Of a DNA stretch of 64,000 nt, positions 29,145-39,602 are shown piece by piece. Made by a program: the position numbers and the translations under genes. Origin of the DNA: Rhodocista pekingensis (lineage in GTDB: Bacteria > Pseudomonadota > Alphaproteobacteria > Azospirillales > Azospirillaceae); the NCBI RefSeq assembly GCF_042665545.1, contig NZ_JBHTCM010000010.1:372001-436000 (forward strand), in the 5' to 3' direction. Positions within the stretch are counted from its first letter, which is position 1, and each line of letters opens with the position of its first letter. A model generated the notes under the pieces. That model saw nothing but the letters and a program-made list of their open reading frames with translations. It did no database searches and was not told the DNA's origin.

Positions 29145-29777
29145 ATGCCGGACCGCCTGCCCCGCCGCCGCAAGGAGACCCGCCCCGCCGAACTGCTGGA
29201 GGCGGCGCTGGACCTGTTCGCGGAGAAGGGATTCGCCGCCACCCGGATGGAGGACATCGCCGCCCGTGCCGGGGCGTCGAAGGGCACGCTCTATCTCTAC
29301 TTCCCGTCCAAGCAGGCGGTGTTCGAGGCGCTGGTGCATTCCGCCCTGCTGCCGAACATGGAACGGCTGGAGGCCGTGGTCGCCGGGTACGAGGGCAGCA
29401 CGCCCGAGCTGCTGCGGACCACCCTGCGCATCCTGGCCCGCCTGCTGGAGAACCGCCGGCTGATCGTGCTGCCCAAGCTGGTGCTGGCGGAGGCGGCGAA
29501 CTTCCCGGACCTGGCCCGCTTCCACAAGCGCGCGGTGGTGGACCGCGGCCTTGGCCTGATCGCGTCCATCCTGGAGCGCGGCATGGCGCGGGGCGAGTTC
29601 CGCCGCCAGAATCCGGTGCTGGTCGCCCGGCTGTTCGTCGCCCCCTTCCTGATGATGGTGATGTGGCGGACGACCTTCGAGCCGCTGGACGAATCCTTCG
29701 CCATCGACACGACCCGCCATCTGGAAACGCATCTGGACATCCTGCTGCGCGGCCTCGCCGCGGAGGAGACGCCATGA
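29145..29777 (+). CDS. TetR family repressor of an adjacent exporter
   Basis: 210 residues. The N-terminal helix-turn-helix reads A-A-L-D-L-F-A-E-K-G-F-A-A-T-R-M-E-D-I-A-A-R-A-G-A-S-K-G-T-L-Y-L-Y-F; the C-terminal ligand-binding domain resembles the TetR_C group linked to YbhH/CecR-like regulators. It overlaps the next gene by four bases (ATGA). A palindrome just upstream supports autoregulation. The inducer is unknown. Confidence 0.92.
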   Translation: MPDRLPRRRKETRPAELLEAALDLFAEKGFAATRMEDIAARAGASKGTLYLYFPSKQAVFEALVHSALLPNMERLEAVVAGYEGSTPELLRTTLRILARLLENRRLIVLPKLVLAEAANFPDLARFHKRAVVDRGLGLIASILERGMARGEFRRQNPVLVARLFVAPFLMMVMWRTTFEPLDESFAIDTTRHLETHLDILLRGLAAEETP

Positions 29778-30823
29778 CCCGCCGCCCCCGGCCGCCGCAC
29801 GCGGCGCTGCTGCTCCCCCTCCTCCTGCTGGCGGCCGGCTGCGGCGATGGCGGCGACCACGGCTTCCAGGGCTATGTCGAGGGGCAGTATCTGCGCATGG
29901 CCGCACCGGAAGGCGGCTGGCTGGTCGATCTGGCGGTGGCGGAGGGCGACCGGGTCGTCCCCGGCCAGCCCCTGTTCGCCCTGGAGGACACCCAGCAGCA
30001 GGCCGCTCTGGCGGAGGCCAAGGGCCGGCTGGCGCAGGCCGTGGCGCAGCTCGCCGACCTGCGGCTGGGCCTGCGGCCGGAGGAGATCGCCCGGATCGAG
30101 GCGCGGCTCCGGCAGGCGGAGGCGCTGGCCACCTATACCGCCGCCGAGCTGCGCCGGCAGCAGGATCTGGCCAGCCGCGACGTGGCCGCCCGCGCCCGGC
30201 TGGACCTCGCCCGCTCCGACGCGCGTCAGGCCGAGGCCGAGGTAGCCGCCGTGAAGGCGGAGCTGGCGACCGCCCGCCTGCCCGCCCGCAGCGACGCCAT
30301 CCAGGCCGCCGAAGCCGCCATGGAGGCCGCCCGCGCTGCCGTCGCCCAGGCCGAGTGGCGGCTGGCGCAGCGCCGCGTGACGGCCCCGGCCGCGGCTCTG
30401 GTGGACGATACGGTGCGCCGCCCGGGCGAATGGGTGCCGGCCGGCGGCCCCGTTGTCACGCTGCTGCCGCCGGAGCAGGTGAAGCTGGTCTTCTTCGTGC
30501 CGGAACCGCAGCGCGCCCTGCTGTACCCCGGCGACACGGTGGCGCTGTCCTGCACCGGCTGCCCGGACGGGCTGACCGCGCGGGTCAGCTTCGTGGCGCC
30601 GGAGGCGGAGTACACCCCGCCCGTCATCTACAGTCTGGAGACCCGGGCCAAGCTGGTCTTCCGGATCGAGGCGGAACCGCAGGGGTCGGCGCGGAACCTG
30701 CTGCCCGGCCAGCCGGTCACGGTCCAGCGCGCCGCGGCCGGCGTGGCCGGGCGGGTCGGCATCGTGGACCTTGTGCTGCGGGCCATCGTCCGCGCCGGCA
30801 GCCTGGCGGGAGGCGCGCCATGA
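29774..30823 (+). CDS. HlyD/YbhG-like periplasmic adaptor lipoprotein
   Basis: 349 residues with an N-terminal lipobox (L-L-A-A-G-C at about residues 18-23), so probably anchored in the inner membrane facing the periplasm. A biotinyl-lipoyl-like half (G-W-L-V-D-L-A-V-A-E-G-D-R-V-V-P-G-Q-P-L-F) precedes a long Ala/Arg/Glu-rich coiled-coil hairpin (about residues 75-205). The second half begins at R-R-V-T-A-P-A. It links the ABC transporter encoded next to an outer-membrane channel not encoded here. The start overlaps the tetR stop and the stop overlaps the ATPase start. Confidence 0.9.
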   Translation: MTRRPRPPHAALLLPLLLLAAGCGDGGDHGFQGYVEGQYLRMAAPEGGWLVDLAVAEGDRVVPGQPLFALEDTQQQAALAEAKGRLAQAVAQLADLRLGLRPEEIARIEARLRQAEALATYTAAELRRQQDLASRDVAARARLDLARSDARQAEAEVAAVKAELATARLPARSDAIQAAEAAMEAARAAVAQAEWRLAQRRVTAPAAALVDDTVRRPGEWVPAGGPVVTLLPPEQVKLVFFVPEPQRALLYPGDTVALSCTGCPDGLTARVSFVAPEAEYTPPVIYSLETRAKLVFRIEAEPQGSARNLLPGQPVTVQRAAAGVAGRVGIVDLVLRAIVRAGSLAGGAP

Positions 30824-31806
30824 GCGCCGCCCCGGCCATCGACGTCACCGGGCTGACCAAGCGTTTCGGCCCGAAGACGGTCGTGGACGGTTTCTCCATC
30901 CAGGTGCGGCGCGGCCAGATCTACGGCTTCCTCGGCCCCAACGGCAGCGGCAAGACCACCACCATCCGCATGCTCTGCGGCCTGCTGCTGCCGGACGGCG
31001 GCAGCGGCACCTGCCTGGGCTTCGACATCGTCCGGGAGGCATGGCAGATCAAGCGCCGCGTCGGCTACATGACGCAGCGGTTCAGCCTCTACGAAGACCT
31101 CTCCATCAAGGAGAACCTGGACTTCGTGGCCCGCCTCTACGGCCTGCCGGACCGGCCGGCGCGGGTTGCGGCGGCGCTGGACCGGCTGGGGCTGGCGCAC
31201 CGCCGCGACCAGCTGGCCGGAACCCTGTCCGGCGGCTGGAAGCAGCGTCTGGCGCTGGCCGCCTGCATCCTGCACGGGCCGGAGCTGCTGCTGCTGGACG
31301 AGCCGACGGCCGGCGTCGATCCCAAGGCGCGGCGGGAGTTCTGGGACGAGATCCACGCGCTGGCCGCCGACGGCATGACGGTGCTGGTCAGCACCCACTA
31401 CATGGACGAGGCGGAGCGCTGCCACCGCATCTGCTACCTGGCCTATGGCCGGCTGCTGGCCGACGGCACGGTGGAGGAGGTGGTGCGCGCCTCCGGCCTG
31501 CGCACCTGGTACGTCGCCGGGCCGGACGCCCGCATCGCCGCCCTGGCGCGCGAGCTGGCGGGCCGGCCGGGGGTGGAGATGGTGGCCCCGTTCGGCGCCG
31601 CCCTGCATGTCAGCGGCAGCGACCGCGCGCGCCTGGACGCCGCCATCGCCGCCTACCGCGACGAGCCGGAGCTGCGCTGGCGCGAGAGCGGGCCGGGGCT
31701 GGAGGATGTCTTCATCCATCTGATGAACGGGGTGCGCGACCAGTTCGCGCCCGCCGCCGGCAAGGCTGCCGCTGCCGCCGGTCCCGCCCGGAGGGCCGCA
31801 CCATGA
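30820..31806 (+). CDS. ABC transporter ATP-binding protein (YbhF-like, single domain)
   Basis: 328 residues. Walker A G-P-N-G-S-G-K-T-T-T, Q-loop M-T-Q-R-F-S-L-Y, signature L-S-G-G-W-K-Q-R-L, Walker B L-L-L-L-D-E-P-T-A-G-V-D and the H-loop S-T-H-Y are all intact. The last 90 residues form an accessory domain typical of drug/efflux ABC-2 ATPases, with D-V-F-I-H-L near the end. It overlaps both neighbours by four bases, so the operon is tightly coupled. Confidence 0.93.
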   Translation: MSAAPAIDVTGLTKRFGPKTVVDGFSIQVRRGQIYGFLGPNGSGKTTTIRMLCGLLLPDGGSGTCLGFDIVREAWQIKRRVGYMTQRFSLYEDLSIKENLDFVARLYGLPDRPARVAAALDRLGLAHRRDQLAGTLSGGWKQRLALAACILHGPELLLLDEPTAGVDPKARREFWDEIHALAADGMTVLVSTHYMDEAERCHRICYLAYGRLLADGTVEEVVRASGLRTWYVAGPDARIAALARELAGRPGVEMVAPFGAALHVSGSDRARLDAAIAAYRDEPELRWRESGPGLEDVFIHLMNGVRDQFAPAAGKAAAAAGPARRAAP

Positions 31807-32942
31807 GCCGCCCCGGCTTCGCCCTCGGCCGCCTGCTGGCGATGATGCTGAAGGAGTTCATCCAGATGAAGCGGGACCGGCTGACCTTCGCCATGATGGT
31901 CGGCATCCCGGTGCTTCAGCTCACCCTGTTCGGCTTCGCCATCAACTCCGATCCCAAGCACCTGCCGACCGCCGTCCGGGTGGCGGACAACGGCCCCTTC
32001 ACCCGCACGCTGCTGACGACCCTGGAGACCACGGGCTATTTCCGCATCGTCGCCGTGACGGCGGACGAGGCGGAGGCCGACCGGCTGCTGGAGCGGGGCG
32101 AGGTGCAGTTCGTCGTCACCATCCCGGCCGGCTTCGCCCGCGATCTGGTCCGCGGCGACCGGCCCCGCCTGCTGGTGGAGGCGGACGCGACCGACCCCGC
32201 CGCCACGGGCAATGCCGTGGCCGCCTTGCAGCAGGTGGCGCTGATCGGGCTGGCGCCGGACCTGACGGGGCCGCTGGCCGGGCTGGCGCCCACCCCCGCC
32301 CCGTTCGAGCTGGCGGTCCACCGCCGCTACAACCCGGAGGGGCTGACCCAGTACAACGTGGTGCCCGGTCTGGTCGGCGTGGTGCTGACCATGACCATGG
32401 TGCTGATGACGGCGCTGGCCGTCACCCGCGAGCGGGAGCGGGGCACCATGGAGAACCTGCTGGCCATGCCGATCCGCCCGGCGGAGGTGATGCTGGGCAA
32501 GATCCTGCCCTTCATCGGCGTCGGCTTCGTCCAGGTGGTGCTGGTGATGGCGGCGGCGCGGCTGCTGTTCGGGGTGCCGATGGTGGGCAGCCCGGCCGTG
32601 CTGCTGCTGGCGCTGCTGGCCTTCATCGCTGCCAACCTGTCGGTCGGCTTCCTGTTCTCGACGGTGGCGAAGAACCAGCTTCAGGCGATGCAGATGACGT
32701 TCTTCTTCTTCCTGCCATCGATCCTGCTGTCGGGCTTCATGTTCCCGTTCCGCGGCATGCCGGACTGGGCGCAGTCGGTCGGCGAGGTGCTGCCGCTGAC
32801 CCACTTCCTGCGCATCGTCCGCGGCATCATGCTGAAGGGCAACGGGCTGGCGGAGGTCTGGCCCAGCCTGTGGCCGCTGCTGCTGTTCCTCGCCGTGGTG
32901 GCGACGCTGGCGCTGAACCGCTACCGCCAGACCCTGGACTGA
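31803..32942 (+). CDS. ABC-2 type permease
   Basis: 379-residue membrane subunit: one N-terminal helix after M-L-K-E-F-I-Q-M-K-R-D-R, a large periplasmic domain (about residues 45-175), then five helices. The loop E-R-E-R-G-T-M-E-N-L-L-A-M-P near residue 215 is the hallmark of ABC-2 permeases of the YbhS/YbhR group. Only one permease gene is present, so it probably works as a homodimer. Together with the lipoprotein adaptor and ATPase it forms a tripartite exporter under the TetR regulator. Confidence 0.92.
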   Translation: MSRPGFALGRLLAMMLKEFIQMKRDRLTFAMMVGIPVLQLTLFGFAINSDPKHLPTAVRVADNGPFTRTLLTTLETTGYFRIVAVTADEAEADRLLERGEVQFVVTIPAGFARDLVRGDRPRLLVEADATDPAATGNAVAALQQVALIGLAPDLTGPLAGLAPTPAPFELAVHRRYNPEGLTQYNVVPGLVGVVLTMTMVLMTALAVTRERERGTMENLLAMPIRPAEVMLGKILPFIGVGFVQVVLVMAAARLLFGVPMVGSPAVLLLALLAFIAANLSVGFLFSTVAKNQLQAMQMTFFFFLPSILLSGFMFPFRGMPDWAQSVGEVLPLTHFLRIVRGIMLKGNGLAEVWPSLWPLLLFLAVVATLALNRYRQTLD

Positions 32943-32949
32943 GGCCGGT

Positions 32950-34149
32950 TCAGGCGGCGCCCGCCGCGCTCTGCGGCAGGCGGGCGTCGCGGATCGGCAG
33001 GTGGACCAGCGCGGCGAAGAAAGCGAGCGCGACCGAGGCCCACCAGACGGCGTCGTAGCTGCCCAGCCATTCCACCGACAGCCCGCCGGCCCAGGCGCCC
33101 AGGAAGGCGCCGATCTGATGGCCCAGGAAGACCAGCCCGAACAGGGTGGAGACATAGGTCGGCCCGAAGATGCCGGCCACCACCCCCGTCGTCAGCGGCA
33201 CCGTGGAGAGCCAGAGGAACCCCATCGCCGCCGCGAAGGCCAGGGTCACGGCCGGCGTCTTGGCCGAGAGCAGGAAGGCCAGCAGCACCAGCCCGCGGGC
33301 GAAGTAGATGCCCGACAGCAGGAACTTCGGCCGGTGCCGCCCGCCGAGCTGCCCGGCCACGAGGCTGCCCGCCACGTTGAACAGCCCGACCAGCGCCAGC
33401 GACCAGGCCCCGATCTCCGGCGCCAGCCCGCAGGCGGCGACATAGCCGGGCAGATGCACGCTGATGAAGGCGACGTGGAAACCGCAGACGAAGAAACCCG
33501 CCGTCAGCAGCCAGAACCCGTCATGCCGGGACGCCGCCCGCAGGGCCTGCCCCAGCCCGCCGCCCGGCAGGGTCCGGTGCGCCGGCGGCGGGCCGCCCAG
33601 CGCCAGCGCCAGGACCGGGATCGCCAGCGCCGTCAGGGCCAGCGCCAGAAGCGCCCCCTGCCAGCCCAGCCCGCCGATCAAGCCCTGGCCCAGCGGCACG
33701 AAGGCGAACATGCCGAAGCTGCCGCCGGCGCTGGCAAGGCCGAGATAGAGGCTGCGCCGCGCCTCCGGCGCTGCCCGCGCCACCGTCCCCAGCACGACGG
33801 AGAAGCCCACGGCCGCCAGGGCGGTGCCGATGAACAGCCCGGCCCCGAGCTGGAACAGTGGCAGCGAGCCGCCGAACCCCATCAGCAGCAGCCCCGCGAC
33901 AAAGGCCGCCCCACCCCCGGCGACGACGATGCGCGGTCCCTTCACGTCGGCGAGCGCCCCCACGAGCGGCTGCGCCACGCCCCAGACAAGCTGCTGCACC
34001 GCCAGCCCGAAGGCCAGCCCGGCCAGCGACCAGCCGGTGTCCGCCGCCATGGGGGCGAGCAGGAGGCCGAAATCCTGGCGGATGCCCAGGGCCAGGGCCA
34101 GGGCCAGCGACCCGCAGGTCAGCACCAGCAGCGGACGGGTGGGGGCCAT
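32950..34149 (-). CDS. MFS transporter (12-helix, substrate unknown)
   Basis: 399 residues with about twelve hydrophobic helices. G-A-L-A-D-V-K-G-P-R-I between helices 2 and 3 matches the MFS motif A region. Overall it looks like bacterial carriers of the oxalate/formate or monocarboxylate type; the substrate cannot be read from the sequence. I chose the ATG at 34149; the 35 upstream residues in the open frame are hydrophilic and Pro/Arg rich. It converges on the exporter operon with seven bases between stops. Confidence 0.85.
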   Translation of the reverse strand: MAPTRPLLVLTCGSLALALALGIRQDFGLLLAPMAADTGWSLAGLAFGLAVQQLVWGVAQPLVGALADVKGPRIVVAGGGAAFVAGLLLMGFGGSLPLFQLGAGLFIGTALAAVGFSVVLGTVARAAPEARRSLYLGLASAGGSFGMFAFVPLGQGLIGGLGWQGALLALALTALAIPVLALALGGPPPAHRTLPGGGLGQALRAASRHDGFWLLTAGFFVCGFHVAFISVHLPGYVAACGLAPEIGAWSLALVGLFNVAGSLVAGQLGGRHRPKFLLSGIYFARGLVLLAFLLSAKTPAVTLAFAAAMGFLWLSTVPLTTGVVAGIFGPTYVSTLFGLVFLGHQIGAFLGAWAGGLSVEWLGSYDAVWWASVALAFFAALVHLPIRDARLPQSAAGAA

Positions 34150-34298
34150 GGCGGTTCCCGGCTCGGCGCCCCGGCGGACGGTCCCGGACGGACGGCCCTG
34201 TTCCGGAGCTGAACCAGAAAGGTGGAGCGGAACGGCCGTCGGGACAACCGCCACGACGGGCCGGTCCGCACCCCGGACGGGCCTCCGGAACAGAACCG

Positions 34299-35375
34299 TC
34301 AGCGGTCCTGCACCTGCGGCTGGCCGCGGGCCCGGCGCAGCGCCTCGTTCACCCGGGGCGGCCGGTCGCGGCCGTCGTCGGGATCGGCGATGCGCTCACG
34401 CTCGGCCTGATCGCGGGCGGCCTGATCACGGGCCGCCTGTTCCCGGGCCTCGCGCTCGGCCCTGTCCCGGTCGGCCTGCTCGCGCTGGGCCTGGTCGCGC
34501 TCGGCCTGTTCGCGCTGGGCCCGTTCCTGGGCAGCGCGCTCCCAGTCGGCCCGTTCCCGGTCGGCGCGTTCCCGGTCTGCCTGTTCGCGCGCGGCCCGTT
34601 CCCTCTCGGCGTGCTCCCGGGCCTCGTCGCGGCGCCGGGCCTCCTCATGGGCGCGACGCTCGGCGTCGGCCTGCCGGCGGGCCTCGTCCTCCGCCCGGCG
34701 GCGCTGGGCTTCCTCCCGGGCAGCCTCCTCCCGCGCCCGGCGCATCGCCTCGTCCACCCGCGGCGGCCGGTCCCGGCCGTCATCGGGATCGAAGCGGTCG
34801 GGATCGGGACGCGGCGGCCGCGGGTCGGGTCTTGGATCGGGTCTTGGGTCGGGCCGGACGACGGGGGGCGGCGGCGGCCGGTGGTCCACCACCGGCGGGG
34901 GCGACGGCAGCGTGCCCGGCCGGTAGAACACCTTCAGACCGCGACCGTAGCGGGTACAGTCGAACTGGTCGGTGCCCGGCTGCGCCCGGCCCGTGGTGTA
35001 GGCATAGGTGGGATCGTCGCAGACACTGTTGCGGGCGAAGGCCCCTTCCCGCTTGCCGCTGACATACTTGCCGCGCAGCCCGTTGCCGTAGAGCAGGCAG
35101 TCATACTCGTCGGTGCCGTGCTCGGCCTTGCCGCCGTTGGACGTCTCGTAGCGCGGGTCGTCGCAGCGCCCGTTGTAGCGGTAGTCGCGCACGCGGTCGT
35201 CGTCGCGGTACCAGGACGGGGGATCGTAGTAGTCGGAGGGCGGCGGGCGGCTCGGCGAGGGCGGCCCCCAGACCACGTCCTCGCCAGGGACAGGCGGCAC
35301 GCAGGCCGCGAGCAGCAGGGGAATGGCGAGGGCCGGGAACGGAAACGCCGGACGCGGCCGGCCGGGGGCGGACAT
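34299..35375 (-). CDS. Repeat-rich lipoprotein with charged coiled coil
   Basis: 358 residues. Lipobox L-L-A-A-C at about residues 19-23. Two similar modules follow (C-D-D-P-R-Y-E ... G-T-D-E-Y-D-C-L-L-Y-G-N-G-L and C-D-D-P-T-Y-A ... G-T-D-Q-F-D-C-T-R-Y-G-R-G-L), each with two Cys. Then come a Pro/Arg/Asp-rich stretch and a roughly 130-residue helix of E-R-A, A-R-E-Q-A and D-R-A-E type repeats. The sequence D-D-G-R-D-R-P-P-R-V appears both before and after the helix. The gene probably encodes an envelope protein spanning from a membrane anchor; no family name is known to me. Start: ATG at 35375. Confidence 0.75.
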   Translation of the reverse strand: MSAPGRPRPAFPFPALAIPLLLAACVPPVPGEDVVWGPPSPSRPPPSDYYDPPSWYRDDDRVRDYRYNGRCDDPRYETSNGGKAEHGTDEYDCLLYGNGLRGKYVSGKREGAFARNSVCDDPTYAYTTGRAQPGTDQFDCTRYGRGLKVFYRPGTLPSPPPVVDHRPPPPPVVRPDPRPDPRPDPRPPRPDPDRFDPDDGRDRPPRVDEAMRRAREEAAREEAQRRRAEDEARRQADAERRAHEEARRRDEAREHAERERAAREQADRERADRERADWERAAQERAQREQAERDQAQREQADRDRAEREAREQAARDQAARDQAERERIADPDDGRDRPPRVNEALRRARGQPQVQDR

Positions 35376-35592
35376 TCTGGGGACTCCGGTCTGGAGCGGC
35401 AACGCGCCGCCAGCCCCCATAGCACAACCCCGTGGTGGTGGATATCGGGCGGAGCTGCGACCCGATCGTGGCGGAATCCGCCCGGAAAACGGAAACCGCC
35501 GCCGGGCGGGCACCCGGCGGCGGTTCCGAAGGCAGCGGCACGGAAGACCGGCCGTGCGGAAGACTGGCCGCGCAGACGTCAGGCCGCGCGGA

Positions 35593-37272
<1,680 letters not shown>

Positions 37273-37486
37273 GGACGGCGTTCCTTCGGTTCCGGGGTGA
37301 TCGCGGGGGCGCCACTGCGGCGGGCGGGTTGTACCCCAGCCGGGGCACAGCGCGCAACGGCAGCAGGGGGCAACAGCAGCAGGGGCCGACCGCGCCCGGC
37401 CCGGCCGGTTCCCTGCGGCTCCCGGGTTCCCAGCCGCGGCGCGACCTGCTATCCCCGCCGCAGCGCCCCGACCGGACCGACCGCCC

Positions 37487-37951
37487 ATGCTGGACATCTT
37501 CATCGACGCCGACGCCTGCCCGGTGAAGGAGGAGACCTTCCGCGTGGCGCAGCGCTACGATCTCCGGGTCTTCCTCGTCGCCAACGCCCCGTTGCGGCTA
37601 CCGCCGCAGGGCCGGGTCGAGCTGGTGGTGGTGCCGGGCAGCTTCGACGCCGCCGACGACTGGATCGCCGAGCGCATCGACCAGGGCGACATCGCCGTGA
37701 CCAGCGACATCCCGCTGGCCAAGCGTTGCCTGGACAAGGGCGCCCGCGTGGTGCCGCCCAACGGGCGGCAGTTCACCCCGGCCAACATCGGTGCCGCCCT
37801 GGCGAGCCGGGCGCTGATGCAGGACCTGCGGGAGATGGCGCGGGCCGACGGCACGGCCCTGCGCGGCAACGCCCCCTTCTCCGCCCAGGACCGCTCCCGC
37901 TTCCTGCAAGAGCTGGACACCGTCGTGAACGCGGTGCGCCGGGGCCGCTGA
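37487..37951 (+). CDS. YaiI/YqxD family protein (DUF188)
   Basis: 154 residues of the PIN-like DUF188 family. D-A-D-A-C-P-V-K near the N-terminus, D-I-A-V-T-S-D-I-P-L-A in the middle and R-G-N-A-P-F-S-A-Q-D-R-S-R-F near the end are the conserved blocks. Function is unproven; a nuclease-like role is inferred from the fold. It diverges from ettA, and the tRNA gene lies 63 bases downstream on the other strand. Confidence 0.92.
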   Translation: MLDIFIDADACPVKEETFRVAQRYDLRVFLVANAPLRLPPQGRVELVVVPGSFDAADDWIAERIDQGDIAVTSDIPLAKRCLDKGARVVPPNGRQFTPANIGAALASRALMQDLREMARADGTALRGNAPFSAQDRSRFLQELDTVVNAVRRGR

Positions 37952-38014
37952 CGGCCGGAAGAGCGTCGGAAGGCGTCCGGGATTTGCAAGGCATGCGGGG
38001 AGCGCGCGGGGTGC

Positions 38015-38090
38015 TGGTGGGCCCGGCAGGATTCGAACCTGCAACCAGACCGTTATGAGCGGCCGGCTCTAACCGTTGAGCTACAGGCCC
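38015..38090 (-). tRNA. tRNA with CAU anticodon, probably tRNA-Ile2 (lysidine-modified)
   Basis: A 76-base cloverleaf on the minus strand, from 38090 to the encoded CCA at 38015. The acceptor stem GGGCCTG pairs with CGGGCCC. The D arm is GCTC-AACGGTTA-GAGC, the anticodon stem GGCCG/CGGTC carries loop CTCATAA (anticodon CAT), and the T arm contains GGTTCGAATCC. The CAU anticodon could be Met or Ile2. The D-loop and anticodon arm look like the known bacterial Ile2 (ileX) tRNA rather than elongator or initiator Met. Isoleucine identity needs TilS modification of C34. Confidence 0.85.
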
Positions 38091-38507
38091 CCACCAGTGC
38101 GGCGCGCTTCCCGGTGGGCGGTGCCCCAGGGAAGCGCCGAGAATGTGCATCGGCTGCGGGCACGATTCAACCCCCCCGGCGCGATCCCCAAGGCGCGATC
38201 CCCGCCCGGGCGGCCGGCGCCCTGGCACCGCTCCCCCGGCCCCGCTTGCGGCTTCCTCCGGCCGGCACGGAAGTCTCCGGCAGCCCCGGATAAATCCACC
38301 AGCGGGACTGTGGTCTTTTCCCACGACCGCCTCCAGCGCGATCACAGTGAAAGCGCGGTCTCCGGCCGTGTATCCGGAGACAAAACCGGTTGCAATACGA
38401 AACCCTTGTGATAGCGTCATGGAAAAAGAAGGGAGCCGATCCCGGCAGAGCTTTGCGGATACAGTCGTTTCAGGGGCTGTTCATGCTGCGATTGCGAAAT
38501 GCCCTTT

Positions 38508-38536
38508 CAGGCACATCGGTCTGTCAGGCACATCGG
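38508..38536 (+). repeat. Direct repeat of a 12-bp unit
   Basis: CAGGCACATCGG at 38508-38519 and again at 38525-38536, separated by TCTGT. It lies inside the gene-poor stretch. Confidence 0.8.
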
Positions 38537-38614
38537 ACGGCGACCGCCGGCCCGCATGCTGCCGATGATCGGGGCGCGTGATCGACACGGGGTCCGGAAC
38601 GGGGAGGGATACCC

Positions 38615-38998
38615 ATGGCTGCGACCATGCGGGCGCCGGCAACCGGCGCACCGGCGGGAGGAATCCGCGGCGGCGGAGTCAGCGAGGGCGGAGTCAGCGA
38701 GGGCGGGTTCAGCGACGGCAGAGGTCGCGGCGACCGGCTCAAGGCCGGCCGGGCGCGGACACCCGTGACGCGGGCGCAGGCGCCCATGGCGAGGGATTTC
38801 CAGCCGCCGCTGTTTCTCCCCGTCCCCGACCGTCCCGGCGCCGTCGCGTCCGGGAGCCCGGTCGCCGTGACCGGGTTTCTTCTTCCTCCCGGCACCTTCT
38901 TGCCGTCACCTTCGTCGCCCGCCTGCTCACGAGGGCGCCGAACCAAGGGATGCAGGTCCCCATCGCCCGGCACCGCCAGCGGCGCCGGACAGCGATGA
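38615..38998 (+). CDS. Doubtful small ORF, 127 aa
   Basis: The only frame in the gene-poor stretch with a good leader: GGGGAGGG at 38601-38608 before the ATG at 38615. The product is Gly-, Pro- and Arg-rich and has three repeats of G-G-V-S-E / G-G-F-S-D from the tandem DNA repeat. Codon use is less regular than in neighbouring genes and no family is recognisable, so it may be spurious. Confidence 0.22.
   Translation: MAATMRAPATGAPAGGIRGGGVSEGGVSEGGFSDGRGRGDRLKAGRARTPVTRAQAPMARDFQPPLFLPVPDRPGAVASGSPVAVTGFLLPPGTFLPSPSSPACSRGRRTKGCRSPSPGTASGAGQR
38683..38727 (+). repeat. 15-bp tandem repeat, three copies
   Basis: Two near-exact copies of GGAGTCAGCGAGGGC and a third diverged copy (GGGTTCAGCGACGGC). 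Confidence 0.75.
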
Positions 38999-39114
38999 CC
39001 GACGGGGAGGGGCGGCCGGTCCCCGACCGGCGGCCCCGCGACGGCCGGGGGAGGTGGGCGCGTCCTGCCTCCCCCTCTTTTTGCCGGCGGCTCCGGAGCG
39101 ACCGGAAGGAGACG

Positions 39115-39462
39115 TCAGTCGTAGGGCCGGCGCTCCGACAGGCGCAGCAGGCCGCGGACGACGACATACAGATTGTAGACGAACGTCAGGATCAGGATCG
39201 GGAAGCCGATCAGGACGGGGGTCAGCACCCAGCCGACGGCATAGCCGATGAAGACGATGATGCCGCTGCGGATCAGCGCCGCGAAGTGGCTTTCATAGAT
39301 CGTGCCGATGGCATCGCCCCGCTTCACCACGGCGATGATGAAACCGATCGGCCCGGTCACCCAGGAGGTCAGCAGCCCCACGGCGTAGCTGATCCAGGCG
39401 ATCAGGACGGCGTTATGCAGCGCCTCCCGGCGGCGGGTGCTGTAGGGATCGGCGTGGCTCAT
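39115..39462 (-). CDS. DUF4870-like small integral membrane protein
   Basis: 115 residues with about three hydrophobic segments: residues 19-32, a second around 68-85, and a third around 85-100. The soluble ends carry R-R-R-E-A at the start and R-L-S-E-R-R-P-Y-D at the end. The pattern resembles DUF4870/Tic20-type membrane proteins, including A-V-V-K-R-G-D-A in the loop. Function is unknown. The start ATG at 39462 has GAGA upstream. It diverges from the DSBA-like gene. Confidence 0.75.
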   Translation of the reverse strand: MSHADPYSTRRREALHNAVLIAWISYAVGLLTSWVTGPIGFIIAVVKRGDAIGTIYESHFAALIRSGIIVFIGYAVGWVLTPVLIGFPILILTFVYNLYVVVRGLLRLSERRPYD

Positions 39463-39602
39463 CGGGTTCTCTCGGCTGGACGGTCCGGCGGGGCACGGTA
39501 CACCACCGGGCCGGCCGGTCAACAATGCCGGCTCCGGTCCCTCTTGCGCGCCACCCGACGGGCTGGCATGGCTTGATCGTTCCATCCGCAAGGTGAGCCA
39601 CG

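Larger units (their letters stand above)
38091..39114. other. About 1 kb without a confident gene
   Basis: The stretch between the tRNA and the DUF4870-like gene has no frame with family resemblance. The part at about 38290-38560 has lower GC than its surroundings. A possible -35 element TTGCAA lies at 38389. Direct repeats CAGGCACATCGG occur at 38508-38519 and 38525-38536, and a 15-bp tandem repeat at about 38683-38727. It could hold a small RNA, decayed genes or a divergent short protein. Confidence 0.6.

Noticed and set aside
38015..38090. tRNA as an integration site of a mobile element
   Set aside because: No integrase gene and no repeated tRNA 3' end was seen on the 3' side (towards 37951), which is occupied by a DUF188 gene.
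38390..38581. Short frames in the lower-GC part of the gene-poor stretch, including one starting at 38419
   Set aside because: No ribosome site, poor codon bias and no recognisable domain.
38508..38727. Short repeats as a CRISPR array
   Set aside because: Only two or three copies, units of 12-15 bp, no regular spacers and no cas genes in the window.
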